From Prasinococcaceae sp. CCMP 1430 (Eukaryota > Prasinodermophyta > Palmophyllophyceae > Prasinococcales > Prasinococcaceae): a stretch of 64,000 nt of DNA. Each line of letters opens with the position of its first letter. The first letter of the stretch is position 1. Below the pieces are notes generated by a model. It worked only from the letters and a program-made list of their open reading frames with translations. It did no database searches and was not told where the DNA came from. Positions 29,303-39,800 of this stretch are shown here, one piece after another. A program made the translations under genes and the position numbers. The stretch covers positions 1,021,005-1,085,004 of the forward strand of contig RQSC01000028.1 of NCBI GenBank assembly GCA_013416795.1, written 5' to 3'.

Positions 29303-30184
29303 TCACTTCGCCGCCTTGCTGCTGGCCACCTGCGCCTCCTTCCTGGCGAGGTATGTAGGATTCTCCTACGCACGCGAGGATGGATGCAGCGGTGCGGAGA
29401 GCGCGTCAGCCAAACGCCTGCTCGTCTTGGCAAACACAGCGGCGAGCGAACGCACGGCGACATCCCCAAGACGGGGATGCGCGAGCGCGCTCGAGCACGC
29501 ACCTCGATGTCGTCGTCGCCTGGGAGCATGGGAGTATTTGCTGTGATGGCAGCCTCAAGGGCGGGTGTGTTGGCGCTGCGGATGGTCGCGTTGAGCCGGC
29601 CGTTGCGGTACACCAGGAAGGTGGGCTCTGAGCGCCCCTTGAACTCCTCGAGCATCTGCAAGCGCAAGCGAGCGCCAAGCGCGTGCGGCCGCGTCGGATC
29701 GTCGCCACGTGAGTGGGAGCGCGCAGGTATGGATGGGTCAGCCCACGGCACGCAGCCGTGCCCGTGCGCCCCGCGTATGCCCGCGCGCGCACTGGTACGG
29801 ACGCAAGCGCGCGCACCATGCACGCACGAACACGCACGCACGCATGCGCACACGTCCTCGCCCTCTCTTCACCACACTCATCTGCACACCGCCTACCGCT
29901 TCTGGCTCGGCGCGGTCGCTCCCTGCGGACACGAGTATACACACGCGCCGCACTGGCCAGCCGATTCGCACCTCGACGCTGTCGGAGAGGGCCGTGATAA
30001 AGGTGAGCGGGCGGTCCTCGAGATCTGTAATGAGCCTCCGGAACAACGGTAGCACCGACTGACACGGCCCGCACCACGCGGAGTAGGCCTCAACGACCTT
30101 GCAGCCAGTGCTGCAGAGCTGTGCGTGGTACTCCTCGCTGTCAGAAATCACCAGCGGGTTCCAGACGTCCGCCTTTGGCGGCAT
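29303..30184 (-). CDS. Small thioredoxin of the axonemal dynein light-chain type
   Basis: Three exons, 30184-29972, 29655-29503 and 29365-29303, all joined in phase 0 (two GAG|GTGCG donors); 142 residues. Exon 1 has the redox site YSAWCGPCQSVLPLFRRL. Exon 2 continues MLEEFKGRSEPTFLVYRNGR then ATIRSANTPALEAAI, with the cis-Pro of the fold in SEPTF. The third codes only ENPTYLARKEAQVASSKAAK. The FKGxSEPxFL and ANxPxL pattern is shared by outer-arm dynein thioredoxins (LC3/LC5 of green algae) and the thioredoxin domains of NME8/NME9; there is no NDPK domain here. A flagellar role is therefore likely but inferred. It converges on HCF136. Confidence 0.88.
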
Positions 30185-31330
30185 CGCGGCGTGCTGGGTC
30201 GGGCTCACTCCTGCTCTGCGGCGGCGACGGCGCGCAGCCGCTGCGCGCTGTGGCGCGCGGCACAGAGCGCCGCCCCGTCCCGGCCTGGCGCCTACCACCC
30301 CCTTCGCATGCAGGCCCGCCTCAACCGGCCGAACTGCCGCCCGATGACCAGCCGCGCTGCGCCACACCTGCTGCGGACGGGCACTCGAGGTCCCCACGCG
30401 CGTGCCCGCTGCATGCTGCGGGGGGGCTCCCCTCGCCTGGGCGGGCAGCGCCGGCCGAACGCGGGGAACGGGCGGCGCGCACTCAAAGCAGATTGGGGTC
30501 AACTCAGGAAACCAGATGTTCGGAGCCGCTCGCGCCCGCCCGTCCGACCCACCCAACGCATTTGGAGCAACCTTTGATCGAGCCCCGTCTCCCCGGGGGC
30601 GCCCCGCTGATGTTCGACGAACCCCCTATCTATCGTGCGCTTGTGCCATCGATCGATCGATCGTCCGCATCGTCGTGCAAGCACCACACCAACCATCCTC
30701 GTCGTCGGTCGGTGCGACCGGACGGGTGTCGGGGTGGTGATGTCTGTCTCATCGATCTGGAAGCGGACCGGGACCGAGGGTGGAATGCGCCTTTCCTGCC
30801 TGGCTCGCAGCCGCAGGCGGGGGGGTGCGCAAGGAGCCGCAGAGAGCCCTGGCTGCTTGGTTGCGCATTGGGCTTGGCGGGGGACACCTCGCTCGGCCTC
30901 ATGCGTGCTGACTGACTTCTGACTGAGCTTTTGATGGCGCCCGTTCCCGCGACGCAGCGGGCGATGGTTGACCGGCCCGGGCGGGCGCGCGCCGATCGCC
31001 GGGCGGGGCCGTCGGAGTGCGTTTTGACCTGCGCTGCAGCCGCCGCGAAAAAGGTGGGCGCCGGGCTCTCCCTTTTTTTTCTTTTTTTTTTTTAACGGCG
31101 CGCGTTCGAAACCGAAACCGCGGGCGGGCGTCGTTTGCGCGCGTGCGGTTTGGTGTGCGCGCCGCTGGGTGGCGTTTTTTCTCGCTTTTTTTTTTTGCCG
31201 CGGGGCGGGCGGACCAGTCCGATCGGGCACGCGCACGCGCACACGCGCGGCCCCGGTGCTGGCGCCGATGGCGGCGCCAGCGGCGTGGTGCCGCGCACGC
31301 GGAGGTGGCGCACGACGATCTATCGATGGA
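30185..31330. other. Intergenic, no gene seen
   Basis: Divergent spacer between the thioredoxin and CCT8 genes. It contains ATCGATCGATCGATCG (30649-30664), T runs at 31073-31092 and 31182-31197, and a TTTTGACC motif at 31022-31029. No convincing reading frame. Confidence 0.5.
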
Positions 31331-33002
31331 ATGAGCGTCGCCGCGCTCGAATTGCCCGTCGTACTGACCCACCGCCCCGCTGACCCTGCCGTACGCCGTG
31401 CCCCCCCCGCAGGCGATGCTCAAAGACGGGCACAAGCACCTGAGCGGCCTCGACGAGGCCGTGCTGAAGAACATCGAGGCGTGCAAGCAGCTGAGCGAGA
31501 TCACGCGCACGTCGATGGGCCCCAACGGCATGAACAAAATGGTGATCAATCACCTCGGGAAGCTCTTCGTCACAAACGACTGCCACACGATCATGACCGA
31601 GCTCGAGGTCACCCATCCGGCCGCGAAGATGCTCGTGCTCGCCGCGCAGTCGCAGCAGGCTGAGGTAGGCGACGGCACGAACCTCGTGATTACGCTCGCC
31701 GGCGAGCTACTCGCGCAGGCGGAGGAGCTGCTCAAGGACGGCTTGCACACGAGCGAGGTCATCGAGGGCTACAACAAGGCCAACGCCATGGCGCTTGAGC
31801 ACCTCGAGTCTCTCGTGCTGCCGGGCTCGGACAAGGTGGACGTGCGCGACCTCGAGGCCGTCACGAAGCGCCTCAAGTGCACCATCGCCTCCAAGCAGTA
31901 CGGCTTTGAGGATGTCCTCGCGCCGCTGGTGGCCAAGGCTTGCATTGCGGTGTGCCCTGAGAACCAGGCCAACTTCAACGTCGACAACGTGCGCGTCGCC
32001 AAGATCCTGGGCTCGTCGCTGTACGACTCGTCGGTGGTGTCGGGCGTCATCGTCCAGCGCCCGACCGAGGGCTCCGTCAATCACCTCAAGGACGTCAAAG
32101 TGGCCGTCTTTGGCCAGGGTGTGGAGGCCTCGAGCACCGAGACCAAGGGCACCGTGCTCATCGAGAGCGCTGAGCAGCTGAAGGGCTACTCGCGCACCGA
32201 GGAGGACCAGATGGAGACCTACATCAAGTCGATCTACGACGCCGGCGCGCGCGTGGTGGTCAGCGGCTCGAGCATCTCCGAAATGGCGCTGCACTTCTTG
32301 GAGCGCTACGGGATGATGGTCATCAAGATCGTGTCCAAATTCGAGCTGCGCCGCTTCTGCAAGGTCATCGGCGCCTCGTCGGTTGTGAAGGCGGTGCAGC
32401 CGCGCCCGGAGGAGCTTGGCTACGTATCGGCGATCGACGTGGAGGAGATCGGCGGGAGGCGGGTCATCGTCGCGAAGCAGGAGGCGGGCACGGGCGTTAC
32501 CACTGTGGTGCTGCGCGCGGCGACCCAAAACATGATGGACGACGTGGAGCGCGCCATCGATGATGGCATCAACACCTACAAGGCGATGTGCAAGGATGCA
32601 CGCCTCACGGCGGGCGCGGGCGCACCCGAGATTGAGATTGCTAGCCGTCTCGCCGCCGCCGCCCGCAAGGAAACCGGGCTGGCGCAGTACGCGATTCAAA
32701 AGTATGCCACATCGTTGGAGCTGGTGCCGCGCATCCTGGCGGAGAACTCGGGCGCGGATGCGACAGACGTTGTGAGCCAGCTGTACGCCGGCCACGCCGC
32801 GGGAGATCAGAATGTTGGCGTGGACATCGAGAATGGCTGCGTGGCGGACATGTCCGGCAAGGACGTTGCGGACTTGTACACTGTGAAGCACTGGGCGATG
32901 AAGCTGGCGACGGACGCCGTCACGACCGTCCTGCGCGTGGATCAGATAATCATGAGCAAGCAGGCCCACGGCTCGAGCAACCAGGACCAGCCGTACAAGT
33001 AG
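31331..33002 (+). CDS. CCT8: Chaperonin CCT subunit theta
   Basis: The main exon is 31413-33002. It codes AMLKDGHKHLSGLDEAVLKN, TSMGPNGMNKMVINH with the nucleotide-binding loop, EVGDGTN with the catalytic Asp, VIEGYNKA, VVVSGSSISEMALHFLERY, and ends DQIIMSKQAHGSS, as in CCT theta of the cytosolic TRiC ring that folds actin and tubulin. The frame has no ATG before MLKDG, and GCAG lies just upstream, so I propose a short first exon 31331-31357 (MSVAALELP) and a 55-nt intron with a CTGAC branch-like site. That exon is tentative; the simple alternative is the ATG at 31416. It converges on a coiled-coil gene. Confidence 0.95.
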
Positions 33003-33088
33003 GTTGCGACCAGCAATGCCCCCTCTCCCCATCCGCCCCCCCCCCGCCCCGCCCAACCCTTAATTCAATACTTTTCTTGGTTACATAT

Positions 33089-33104
33089 TGTACTGTACAG
33101 TACA
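33089..33104. terminator. Shared 3'-end signal (TGTACTGTACAGTACA)
   Basis: A near-perfect palindrome in the 145-bp spacer between convergent CCT8 and the coiled-coil gene. It gives TGTAC on both strands in an AT-rich patch. Confidence 0.45.
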
Positions 33105-33147
33105 AGCGCTCGCATCATTCCTCGGCGCTCGAGGCCACCTCTGGGCG

Positions 33148-35202
33148 CTATATGGGGCTCTCCGCGGGCACCATCGCTGCCAGGATGCCCGCCTGCTTGA
33201 GCTGCGCACTGAGCCCTTCATTGCTCCTCTCGAGAGCGTCCATGCGCTCGAAGAGCCCGCACACACACATCTCTATCTTGGCGTCGAGCCTGTCCCGCTC
33301 GCGTACTTCGTTGACGAGCTTGTCGATCCGGTCCCCGAGCAGCTCGCGTTCGACGTACCAATTCGCGCTCTGCTGCTCCTTCTCATTGAGCTTGGCCTGT
33401 GACATGGCCGCCTCGCTCTCGCGTTCGACGCTCTCCTGCCTCAGACGGGCGCGCAGGTCATCAACGAGCGCGCGTGCTTCCGTACTCATGCCGCCCGTCT
33501 TGCGCACCACCTCCACGCGCCGCTTGAGCAGCCGGCGATACTCACCGCGGAGCGCCTTGTAGCGGGTAGAGTGCGTCGCACCCTCAGCGAGCGCTTGGCG
33601 CAGGCTGTCGCCGACCTCACCGCCGGCCTCCGACACGATCGACTCGAGCGCCGCGCTGCGTCGTTGCTGCGACTCGAGCGCTTCCCGTAGCTGTGTGATT
33701 GTGGCATCGCGCGAGCGCAACGCGGCCATCGCGGGCGAATCTGCCAGGACTTCGGGCACCGTCGGCACGTCTGCATCAATGGGCAGAGCCTCGCTCCCGT
33801 CCACAGTAGCACCAGCCCCTGCCCCTTCGCCGCCGCGAGCGAGCCTGAGCTCCTTCTTGAGCTCAACGTTCTTGCGGTAGAGCTTGCGCATAATGCTCTG
33901 TGACATGGCCAGGCGCTCCTGCAGCTGGTGATCCTTCAGATGTACAAGCGAGCCCGCGCTCGCGCCCGCTGAGGCAACAAAGTCACCGACCGCAATCGTC
34001 GTGTCGGTCCCCCCTCTGAGTGCGCTGCCGCTGGCGCGTGCCTCCGACGCGTCCTCCAAGTCCGTCGCGCGCTGCTGCGCCTCGATGCGATTGAGCTCGT
34101 CCAGCGCGCTCTGCACCTTGTCGCGCAATCGCAGAATCTCTTCACTTGGCGGCTCCGCCTGCTTTTCTTGCCCTTGTACCTGCGGCAGGTGTTGCTGCCC
34201 TACCTCAATGGACCCGTCGAGGCCAGCCCGGGGAGGCGCGGACTGTGCTTCCTCGCCAGCGCGGTACGCCCGCGTGGCGGCCTCGCCGGCGGCGTCTGCA
34301 GCAGCGTTGACGCTGGCGGTGATTGCCTCATGGCGCGCGTGCGCGACGGCGTCGCGCATGGCGACAGCGTGCTGCTGTGCGATCATGGCGCTCTCTGCTT
34401 CGAGGCGCGCGTTGGCTACGCGCAGTACCTCTAGTTCGCGCGCGAGCGCGTCCATCTCTGCGATGGCGCCGTCTCGTTCGCGCGCGACGGCCGCCACAGC
34501 CGCCATGGCGTCACTTGCGTCGATCAGCGCGGGAGCCTGCTGGGCCACCGCGTCGCTTCTTTCGTCGAGGCTCATAGCATGCTCGAGCGCTCGCCTCGCT
34601 GCGTGGCTCGCGCCACGCGCGGCGATGGGCCCATTGGCACCGAGCCCCATGGCGCTGGTCATGATGGGCTCTCCGTCTCCGGCTGCCGGTGTGCCCTGTG
34701 CGCTTCCTGCCACAACCTCGGCGAGAGCGAGCGCGCCCGCGCCATCGCCGTCGTTGAGAAAGCGGTCAATGTGGCCTGGCCGCTGCTTGTAGCCCCAGCG
34801 CTCGCCAGCGCGCGGGCGCGCGTCGCGCGTCGCGGCCGGGGACCCATGCGCCGCGCTGCCGCTGCCAACCCGGCGTGACTTTCCACGCTGCGACGCTGGA
34901 CGCACCGACACGCCTGGCGGCGGCGGCGGCGGAAGCGGGCTGCCGCCGTCGCGACCCTCACCCTGCTTTGCGCCCCCCGAGCTGCCCGCAAGGGCCCGCC
35001 GCGCTCGCGAAGCGCCGTGCGGGGAGCTCGCGCCCCTGGGCTGCATTTCGCTGCCCGCGGGGTCCAGCCAGCTCTTGGGTTTGGCCGTGGGCGGCGTGGT
35101 CTCAGTCGGGCGTGGCGAGCGCGACGTCGGCGGTGCTGAGTGCGCCTCGGGCAGCGGCAGGCCACCGCCGCCCGCTCCGCCCGGAGACACACGGCGCACC
35201 AT
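33148..35202 (-). CDS. Coiled-coil protein, unknown, possibly cytoskeletal
   Basis: 684 residues, no intron. The first ~150 are Pro/Ser/Arg-rich and disordered, with SRPTETTPPTAKPKSWLDP-type text and a short motif GERWGYKQRPGHIDRFL. Then come alternating helical segments: LARELEVLRVANARLEAESA, SEEILRLRDKVQSALDELNR, QSIMRKLYRKNVELKKELR and, at the end, YVERELLGDRIDKLVNEVRE followed by IEMCVCGLFERMDALERS. I do not recognise a family; the layout resembles basal-body or flagellar scaffold proteins, but that is weak. Start chosen at the first ATG (MVRRVSPGG). Confidence 0.72.
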   Translation of the reverse strand: MVRRVSPGGAGGGGLPLPEAHSAPPTSRSPRPTETTPPTAKPKSWLDPAGSEMQPRGASSPHGASRARRALAGSSGGAKQGEGRDGGSPLPPPPPPGVSVRPASQRGKSRRVGSGSAAHGSPAATRDARPRAGERWGYKQRPGHIDRFLNDGDGAGALALAEVVAGSAQGTPAAGDGEPIMTSAMGLGANGPIAARGASHAARRALEHAMSLDERSDAVAQQAPALIDASDAMAAVAAVARERDGAIAEMDALARELEVLRVANARLEAESAMIAQQHAVAMRDAVAHARHEAITASVNAAADAAGEAATRAYRAGEEAQSAPPRAGLDGSIEVGQQHLPQVQGQEKQAEPPSEEILRLRDKVQSALDELNRIEAQQRATDLEDASEARASGSALRGGTDTTIAVGDFVASAGASAGSLVHLKDHQLQERLAMSQSIMRKLYRKNVELKKELRLARGGEGAGAGATVDGSEALPIDADVPTVPEVLADSPAMAALRSRDATITQLREALESQQRRSAALESIVSEAGGEVGDSLRQALAEGATHSTRYKALRGEYRRLLKRRVEVVRKTGGMSTEARALVDDLRARLRQESVERESEAAMSQAKLNEKEQQSANWYVERELLGDRIDKLVNEVRERDRLDAKIEMCVCGLFERMDALERSNEGLSAQLKQAGILAAMVPAESPI

Positions 35203-35529
35203 GCCCGCCCCCGCCTAGTCACCCCACCCCCACCCCCCAACCCCAGCCCTTCCCGGCGACAAGCGGCGGCAATCGCCCCGCTCAAGAGCGCGCCGTGTGC
35301 GGCGCGCGCCCGCCTCTGGCAGCTCCTCCCACTTCGGACCTCCCAACCAGGGGGCGCGTTCCCCAGCCGACCGACCGCGCCCCGCGCGCGAGTCCCGACA
35401 AACAGCGAGTCGCTGATCAGCTGAATAGCTGGTCACGGCCGGGCAAACCACTTCTGAGACCCTGTGCGCGCGCGTTTCGCCTGCTGCGCTGCGGCGTGCG
35501 TTCCCCGAACGGCCGAGCGCGCCCCGAGC
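35203..35529. other. Intergenic, no gene seen
   Basis: Upstream of the coiled-coil gene and of the broken FkbM gene. C-rich at 35219-35245. No recognisable frame. Confidence 0.4.
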
Positions 35530-36090
35530 GTTCGACTCGAGCACTGCGTGGCTCGGCCAACGCAAGTGCTGGCATGGCATCGCCATCGAGCCCACGAACA
35601 ACGAATACCCCAAGCTCAAGCGCCAGCGCCTCGATGCGACGACCGTGCACGGCGCCGTCTGCGAGCATGACAACACCGCCGTGCTCAACGACATCACCCT
35701 CAACGGCCTGTGGACTGGGTGGTCGGGATTCGATTCTTCTAAAACGAGCATAATAAGGACAAGATCGAGGACATGCTCTCACGAGAGCAGGCCGGATGGG
35801 AAAGCACGTACTTGGAAGTGCAGTGCTACAGGTTGGACACGTTGTTTTCTAAGCATGGCATCACTCGCGTGGACTTCCTAGCGCTCTCCACAGAAGGCCA
35901 TGAGATGGTCGCGTTGCAGAGCATCAAGTGGGACGCTGTGGAGATCTACCTCATCATGGTGACTGTCAACGAACACACCGCGGACAGCATTGACGCCTTC
36001 CTGCGCTCCAAGGGCTTCGAGCACAAGGCGCTGGGCATGGATGGAAGGGACCGCATGTACGTGTCGCATGCTGTGCCGGCCGAGCCGTAA
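35530..36090 (+). pseudogene. FkbM-family methyltransferase fragment, frameshifted
   Basis: The 5' part, in one frame, reads AWLGQRKCWHGIAIEPTNNE then YPKLKRQR and ends near NGLWTGWSGFDSS (about 35730). From about 35743 the family match continues in another frame: NEHNKDKIEDMLSREQAGWE, QCYRLDTLFSKHGITRVDFL, ALSTEGHEMVALQSI, then stops at 36090. FkbM proteins transfer methyl groups to sugars or small molecules using SAM. The start of the domain (FVDVGAGDG-type motif) is missing, and the break has no good splice signals, so this looks like a decayed or retroposed copy. A missed intron is the alternative. Confidence 0.5.
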
Positions 36091-36272
36091 GCAAGCCGGT
36101 CGTCCGAGGCTTCGGCAGGCGATCGCTTCCGCACTCCTCTCTTCCTCGCGCCTGCGCAGCAGCGGCAAAAGCCTCGCGCGACAGAGCCTATCTAATCACC
36201 AGTATTAACACTGCAGGGTGTGCCATGAAGGGGCCATGAAGGGGAAGAGGGGATTTGGGAAAGGGTTGGCAC

Positions 36273-37174
36273 TCAGAGCGCCTTGCCCGCCACCGCAGCC
36301 TCCTCCCGCAACGCCTCGAGCATCTGCTTCTCCTTCGCCCACCGGAAGAGCTCAGCCTGCAAGCGCCCGGCCGCCCAGCCAGCCACGCCGCCGACGGTCA
36401 GGCCGATCGTGGCTCGCCCTGCGCGCATCGCAATGCTCGGCGCCGCGAGCGAGGCATTGGCGAGGCCGACTGCGCTCACACGGGTAGGGCATTTGCGAAC
36501 GGACACGGCGAGGCGCGCACGGCATCCACGTGGGTCAGCTCATCGTGGGGGGCTTAGTTCTTTGTTGGGCGCCTGGCTAGCGAGTCTGGCGAAGCGCCGC
36601 ACGCACCGATGACCGCTGCTGTGGCGCCCGCTGCCAATGCGTGCGGCTTACTGTCACCACTTTCCCCTCGCGCGGCGCTCGTATCGACGCCGAGCGCGTC
36701 AAGCCCGCCGCCAAAGCGCAGGGCGTCGAACAGGCCTGCGTACGCCAGACTCGCACCGCCGTAGACTGCTGCGCCGCGCACGGCGCGGCTCAACATGAAG
36801 GAGAGGCTCTGCATTTTGTACCCCGTGAAGAGCCCCTCCGAGAGGGGCTGCTGCTTGACGTGCCCAGCGGTATGACCAGAGCGCGCGGCCGCAACGGCGG
36901 CGGCAGCGCGCACGCGCTCGTTCACCTGCAGCTCGTGGCGGATGCCGCGCACCTCGCGGAAGCCGCCCCAGGCCGCGCCAATGACGGCGCCGAACCCAGC
37001 CCCAGCTAGCGCCGTGTGTGCGACATCTTTCGCGCGCTCGCGCGACCCCTGCGTGACGTGGGGGCGCAGCAAGGCCCCCAACGCATCAAGCGCGCGCCCC
37101 TCGGCCTCCTCCTTCGCGCGCCGCCGCTCCTCTCGCGCGCAGTCATCACCGCCGCCAAGTAGGGGCGCCCCCAT
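36273..37174 (-). CDS. Tim17/Tim22/Tim23-like membrane protein
   Basis: Exons 37174-36607 and 36469-36273, joined in phase 1 over a 137-nt intron (G|GTGCGT...GCAG); 254 residues from MGAPLLGGGDD. Four hydrophobic, Gly/Ala-rich segments fit the family: HTALAGAGFGAVIGAAWGGF, VRGAAVYGGASLAYAGLFDA, HALAAGATAAVIGVGLANAS and TIGLTVGGVAGWAAGRLQAE. The second loop has YKMQSLSFMLSRAVRG. The GxxxG-rich pattern points to Tim17-type proteins of mitochondria or plastids, or peroxisomal relatives; which one cannot be settled by eye. The ATG at 37210 is an alternative start. Confidence 0.6.
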
Positions 37175-37414
37175 CGCCTGGCGCCGTGCCCCGCGCTCCG
37201 CGCCCCGCACGCCGCGTGCGCCCCGTCCCCTGCAGGCCTTCCTCCCGAGCCCCCGCTCCCCCGCACGCCGTCGCTGGGGTGCGTCGGCAAGCGCAACGCG
37301 GCGCGAGGGCGGGCACGAGCGCGAGGGCGCGCTGCCCGTGGCGCGTGCTGTTGCGCGCTCGTCGCCACCTGCGCCGCTGGCAGCAGAGGACCCGACTCCC
37401 GGCCGTGGCTCGTT

Positions 37415-37432
37415 GTACCATCCGGATGGTAC
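37415..37432. promoter_or_regulatory. 18-bp perfect palindrome GTACCATCCGGATGGTAC
   Basis: In the divergent spacer between the Tim17-like gene and the membrane protein starting at 37835. It shares its core with the hairpin at 4797-4819. Confidence 0.35.
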
Positions 37433-37834
37433 TGCCCAGCCAGGCAGCGAACCCGGTTCGAGTCGGGCCTGACTATGTAGAATCCCGTCAGACCCCGGGT
37501 GAGCGATCGAACCGTTGAATGCATTCGCGCCCCGTCAATGCTCGGATTTGACAGGTGGCGACCCTTTGAATTTGACAGACTCTTTGTCTGCCCGAAACGT
37601 TTGAGGTGATCTCCCGTGGCTGAGCGTGACCATAAATGTATTCAGCCTCTGGGCGATTGCGGGGCATCCGCGCGCTTCCCAGCGACAGCGAGTCAGTGCG
37701 CGCGCGCAGGGCGCCGCAGCCTGCCCCCTTCTCCCCCCCCCCCGGCGCGCGTGCGCCGCAGGCGCAGCCTTACCCCTCCACACATCTTTCAACGGTTCCC
37801 TCCCGTCTCACGCTCTCCTGGTGAGCCGCACCTC

Positions 37835-38723
37835 ATGCGCATGCGCAAAAACTCGGACAGCACGTGGGAGACAGTGGGCGGCCCACGCGGTGGCGATGCG
37901 CCCGGTTCGCCAGGGGCGGGGGTGAAGGCCACCGCTGGCAGGCTCACGGCCGACGCGCTGCTTGCGGCGTGCGGCGCGGCGCCAGGATCGCGCCGGTGGC
38001 GGGGGGCCATCGCTGAGTCGTTTGCTGGCGAGGCTGGTGCGGACCACATGATCCAACGAGGCCCCGCGGTCGACGTGCTCGCTCAGGTGGCCGTCGCGAC
38101 TGCTAACGCGCTCCGTATGCGTCACCTGCCTTGCCCGCCGGTGCCAACGGACATGGCGCTCGGCGCGAAGTTCGACGCGGCAGCGGCAGCTTCAGTTGCC
38201 CATGGCGTCGGACGCGGGGACCGACTCGATGTGGATGGCTTCGAGAAGCTGTGCGCGTCCGTCGCACGTGAGGTGGCGGCGTCTTCGCTGAGCATGTTTG
38301 TGCACCGGCATCGATATCCGCTGGCCGCCATCGGTGGCATACTCGCCGTGAGTACCACCAAGAAATTCATCAGGTGCACACCCGCGGTGGGGCCTTTGCT
38401 GGGCTTCGTGATGGGCTTGCTCCCGACTGTGCTCCTTGGGCCACCCGTGGGGTTGGCTGCGCTGTACGCGTCCGAAGGTGCGCAGACTAGGACGCTGCGA
38501 TGCAGGGCTGGCGCTGCTCATGGATGCCGCCGGCGCCGTCCACACCATCGCCTCGCAGCTGACGATCCCCTCCCATGCGCCGCCAGGGAACGACCTGCGC
38601 CCGCTCGCGCGGAGAGCATCGCGCGCACTCAGTGCGGCTCATAGGCAGTGGGTGTTGGATCACGTCGACGCGTTGGACGATGGCGGTGCCAGCCAACCAA
38701 GGGTGACGGAGCCAGACGACTGA
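37835..38723 (+). CDS. Unknown membrane protein with a candidate ultra-short intron
   Basis: The first part, 37835-38477, reads MRMRKNSDSTWETVGGP and later FHRHR-type text VHRHRYPLAAIGGILAVSTT, then two hydrophobic helices (VGPLLGFVMGLLPTVLLGPP and VGLAALYA). The frame then breaks, but removing 28 nt (38478-38505, AAG|GTGCGC...GCAG) or 13 nt (38478-38490) restores it to LALLMDAAGAVHTIASQL and an end at VTEPDD. With the 28-nt model the product is 286 residues. I do not recognise a family. If neither intron is real, the gene is frameshifted or carries an assembly indel. Confidence 0.5.
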
Positions 38724-38821
38724 GAGAATTTGGTATGCACCTCCATGTAACTTACAGCGACAAACAAGCTCTCCATTGCGCATGGCGCACACGCACGCGC
38801 GCTCTTTCGCGTCCCGGGTTG

Positions 38822-39266
38822 CTACAACCAATTGGAGAAGTGCGCGACGGCGAGCCCGGCGCTCGCGCCTACGATCCCGCCAAACTGCTCGGAAGCTGCC
38901 AGCCGCCGGGACGTGGCCACAGGCCCGACACCGTCCCCGCCGCTCGGATCGGTCAAGCACGCCGCGCGGACGTAGAGCGCGGTGCACGCCCAGCCGAATG
39001 CGGCGCGCTCTGTGCGCCGTACGCCACGGCCATGAAGACGCTCGCCCAGGTGCTGCCACACTGCCGACCCCCGTCTGCGCTGCACACCGCGCGCACGCCA
39101 AACTACTCCCACGCTTGCCCAGCACCCGTGACCTCCTCTACGCCGCACGCTCTCCCTCTGCCTCCCCTGACGCTGCCTTGATCGCGCCCGCGACCACGTA
39201 AGCCGCCGCTGCGGCTGCGCACGCGCCACCCCACAGCATGCCCTGCATCTTGCCGTAGTGGCGCAT
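38822..39266 (-). CDS. Small membrane protein, unknown
   Basis: Proposed exons 39266-39149 and 39060-38822, joined in phase 1 over an 88-nt intron (C|GTGCGG...GGCAG); 118 residues. It starts MRHYGKMQGMLWGGACAAAA with a first helix (AYVVAGAIKA), then AAFGWACTALYVRAACLTD and FGGIVGASAGLAVAHFSNWL at the end. The Gly/Ala-rich helices recall Tim17-type proteins but I cannot assign it. The frame continues upstream of the chosen ATG (LGGDLLAQVRVA), so another exon may precede it. Confidence 0.4.
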
Positions 39267-39800
39267 GGCCACCCGCACTTGCGCGAGCAAATCTCCGCCA
39301 AGGTGGCTCTGCGAGGGTGGAGGACGTGGTGGGCGCGAGCTGCACATGGAAACCAGCGCCACTCCCGCTGTCACCGACTGCCGCCCAACCCAACCCACCC
39401 AGCCCTCCCTCTCACGGCTGCTCTGTCTCTCTAGTAGTGCAGGAGGGTCACGCCGTGCACGTGTTTTTGGCTGGCGCGCAGGGGGGGCAAGTTCGCGCCG
39501 AACTGCGTGTGCTGGGCGCGCGCGTTGTGGCGAGCCGTTTTTTTTTGGAGCGAGCGCCGCTTCGTGCGCCACACCGAGTGCGCGCTGCAAGCGCCGCTTG
39601 GAGCGCGGTTGGGGTGGTCTTGCCAGAAGAGGCACGCAAGACGCGCTGGGTAAGGAGGACCCTGCAGCAGGACCAGTTTATTCTTCATCCGTCCCGCGCT
39701 GCACCACGCGCCGCCGCAGACGCAGCTGAACGCCATGCATACGGGCACGTGTTGGTAGGGAGCGACGGAGAAGGCACGCTCGTTCTGCAACGCAGACGCG

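Noticed and set aside
36218-36260. Direct repeat GCCATGAAGGGG / GCCATGAAGGGGAAG
   Set aside because: Only two short adjacent copies; no sign of function or of a repeat family.
37440-37500. Possible tRNA 3' half (GGTTCGAGTC near 37457)
   Set aside because: The T-loop-like stretch has no matching acceptor, D-arm or anticodon arm around it.
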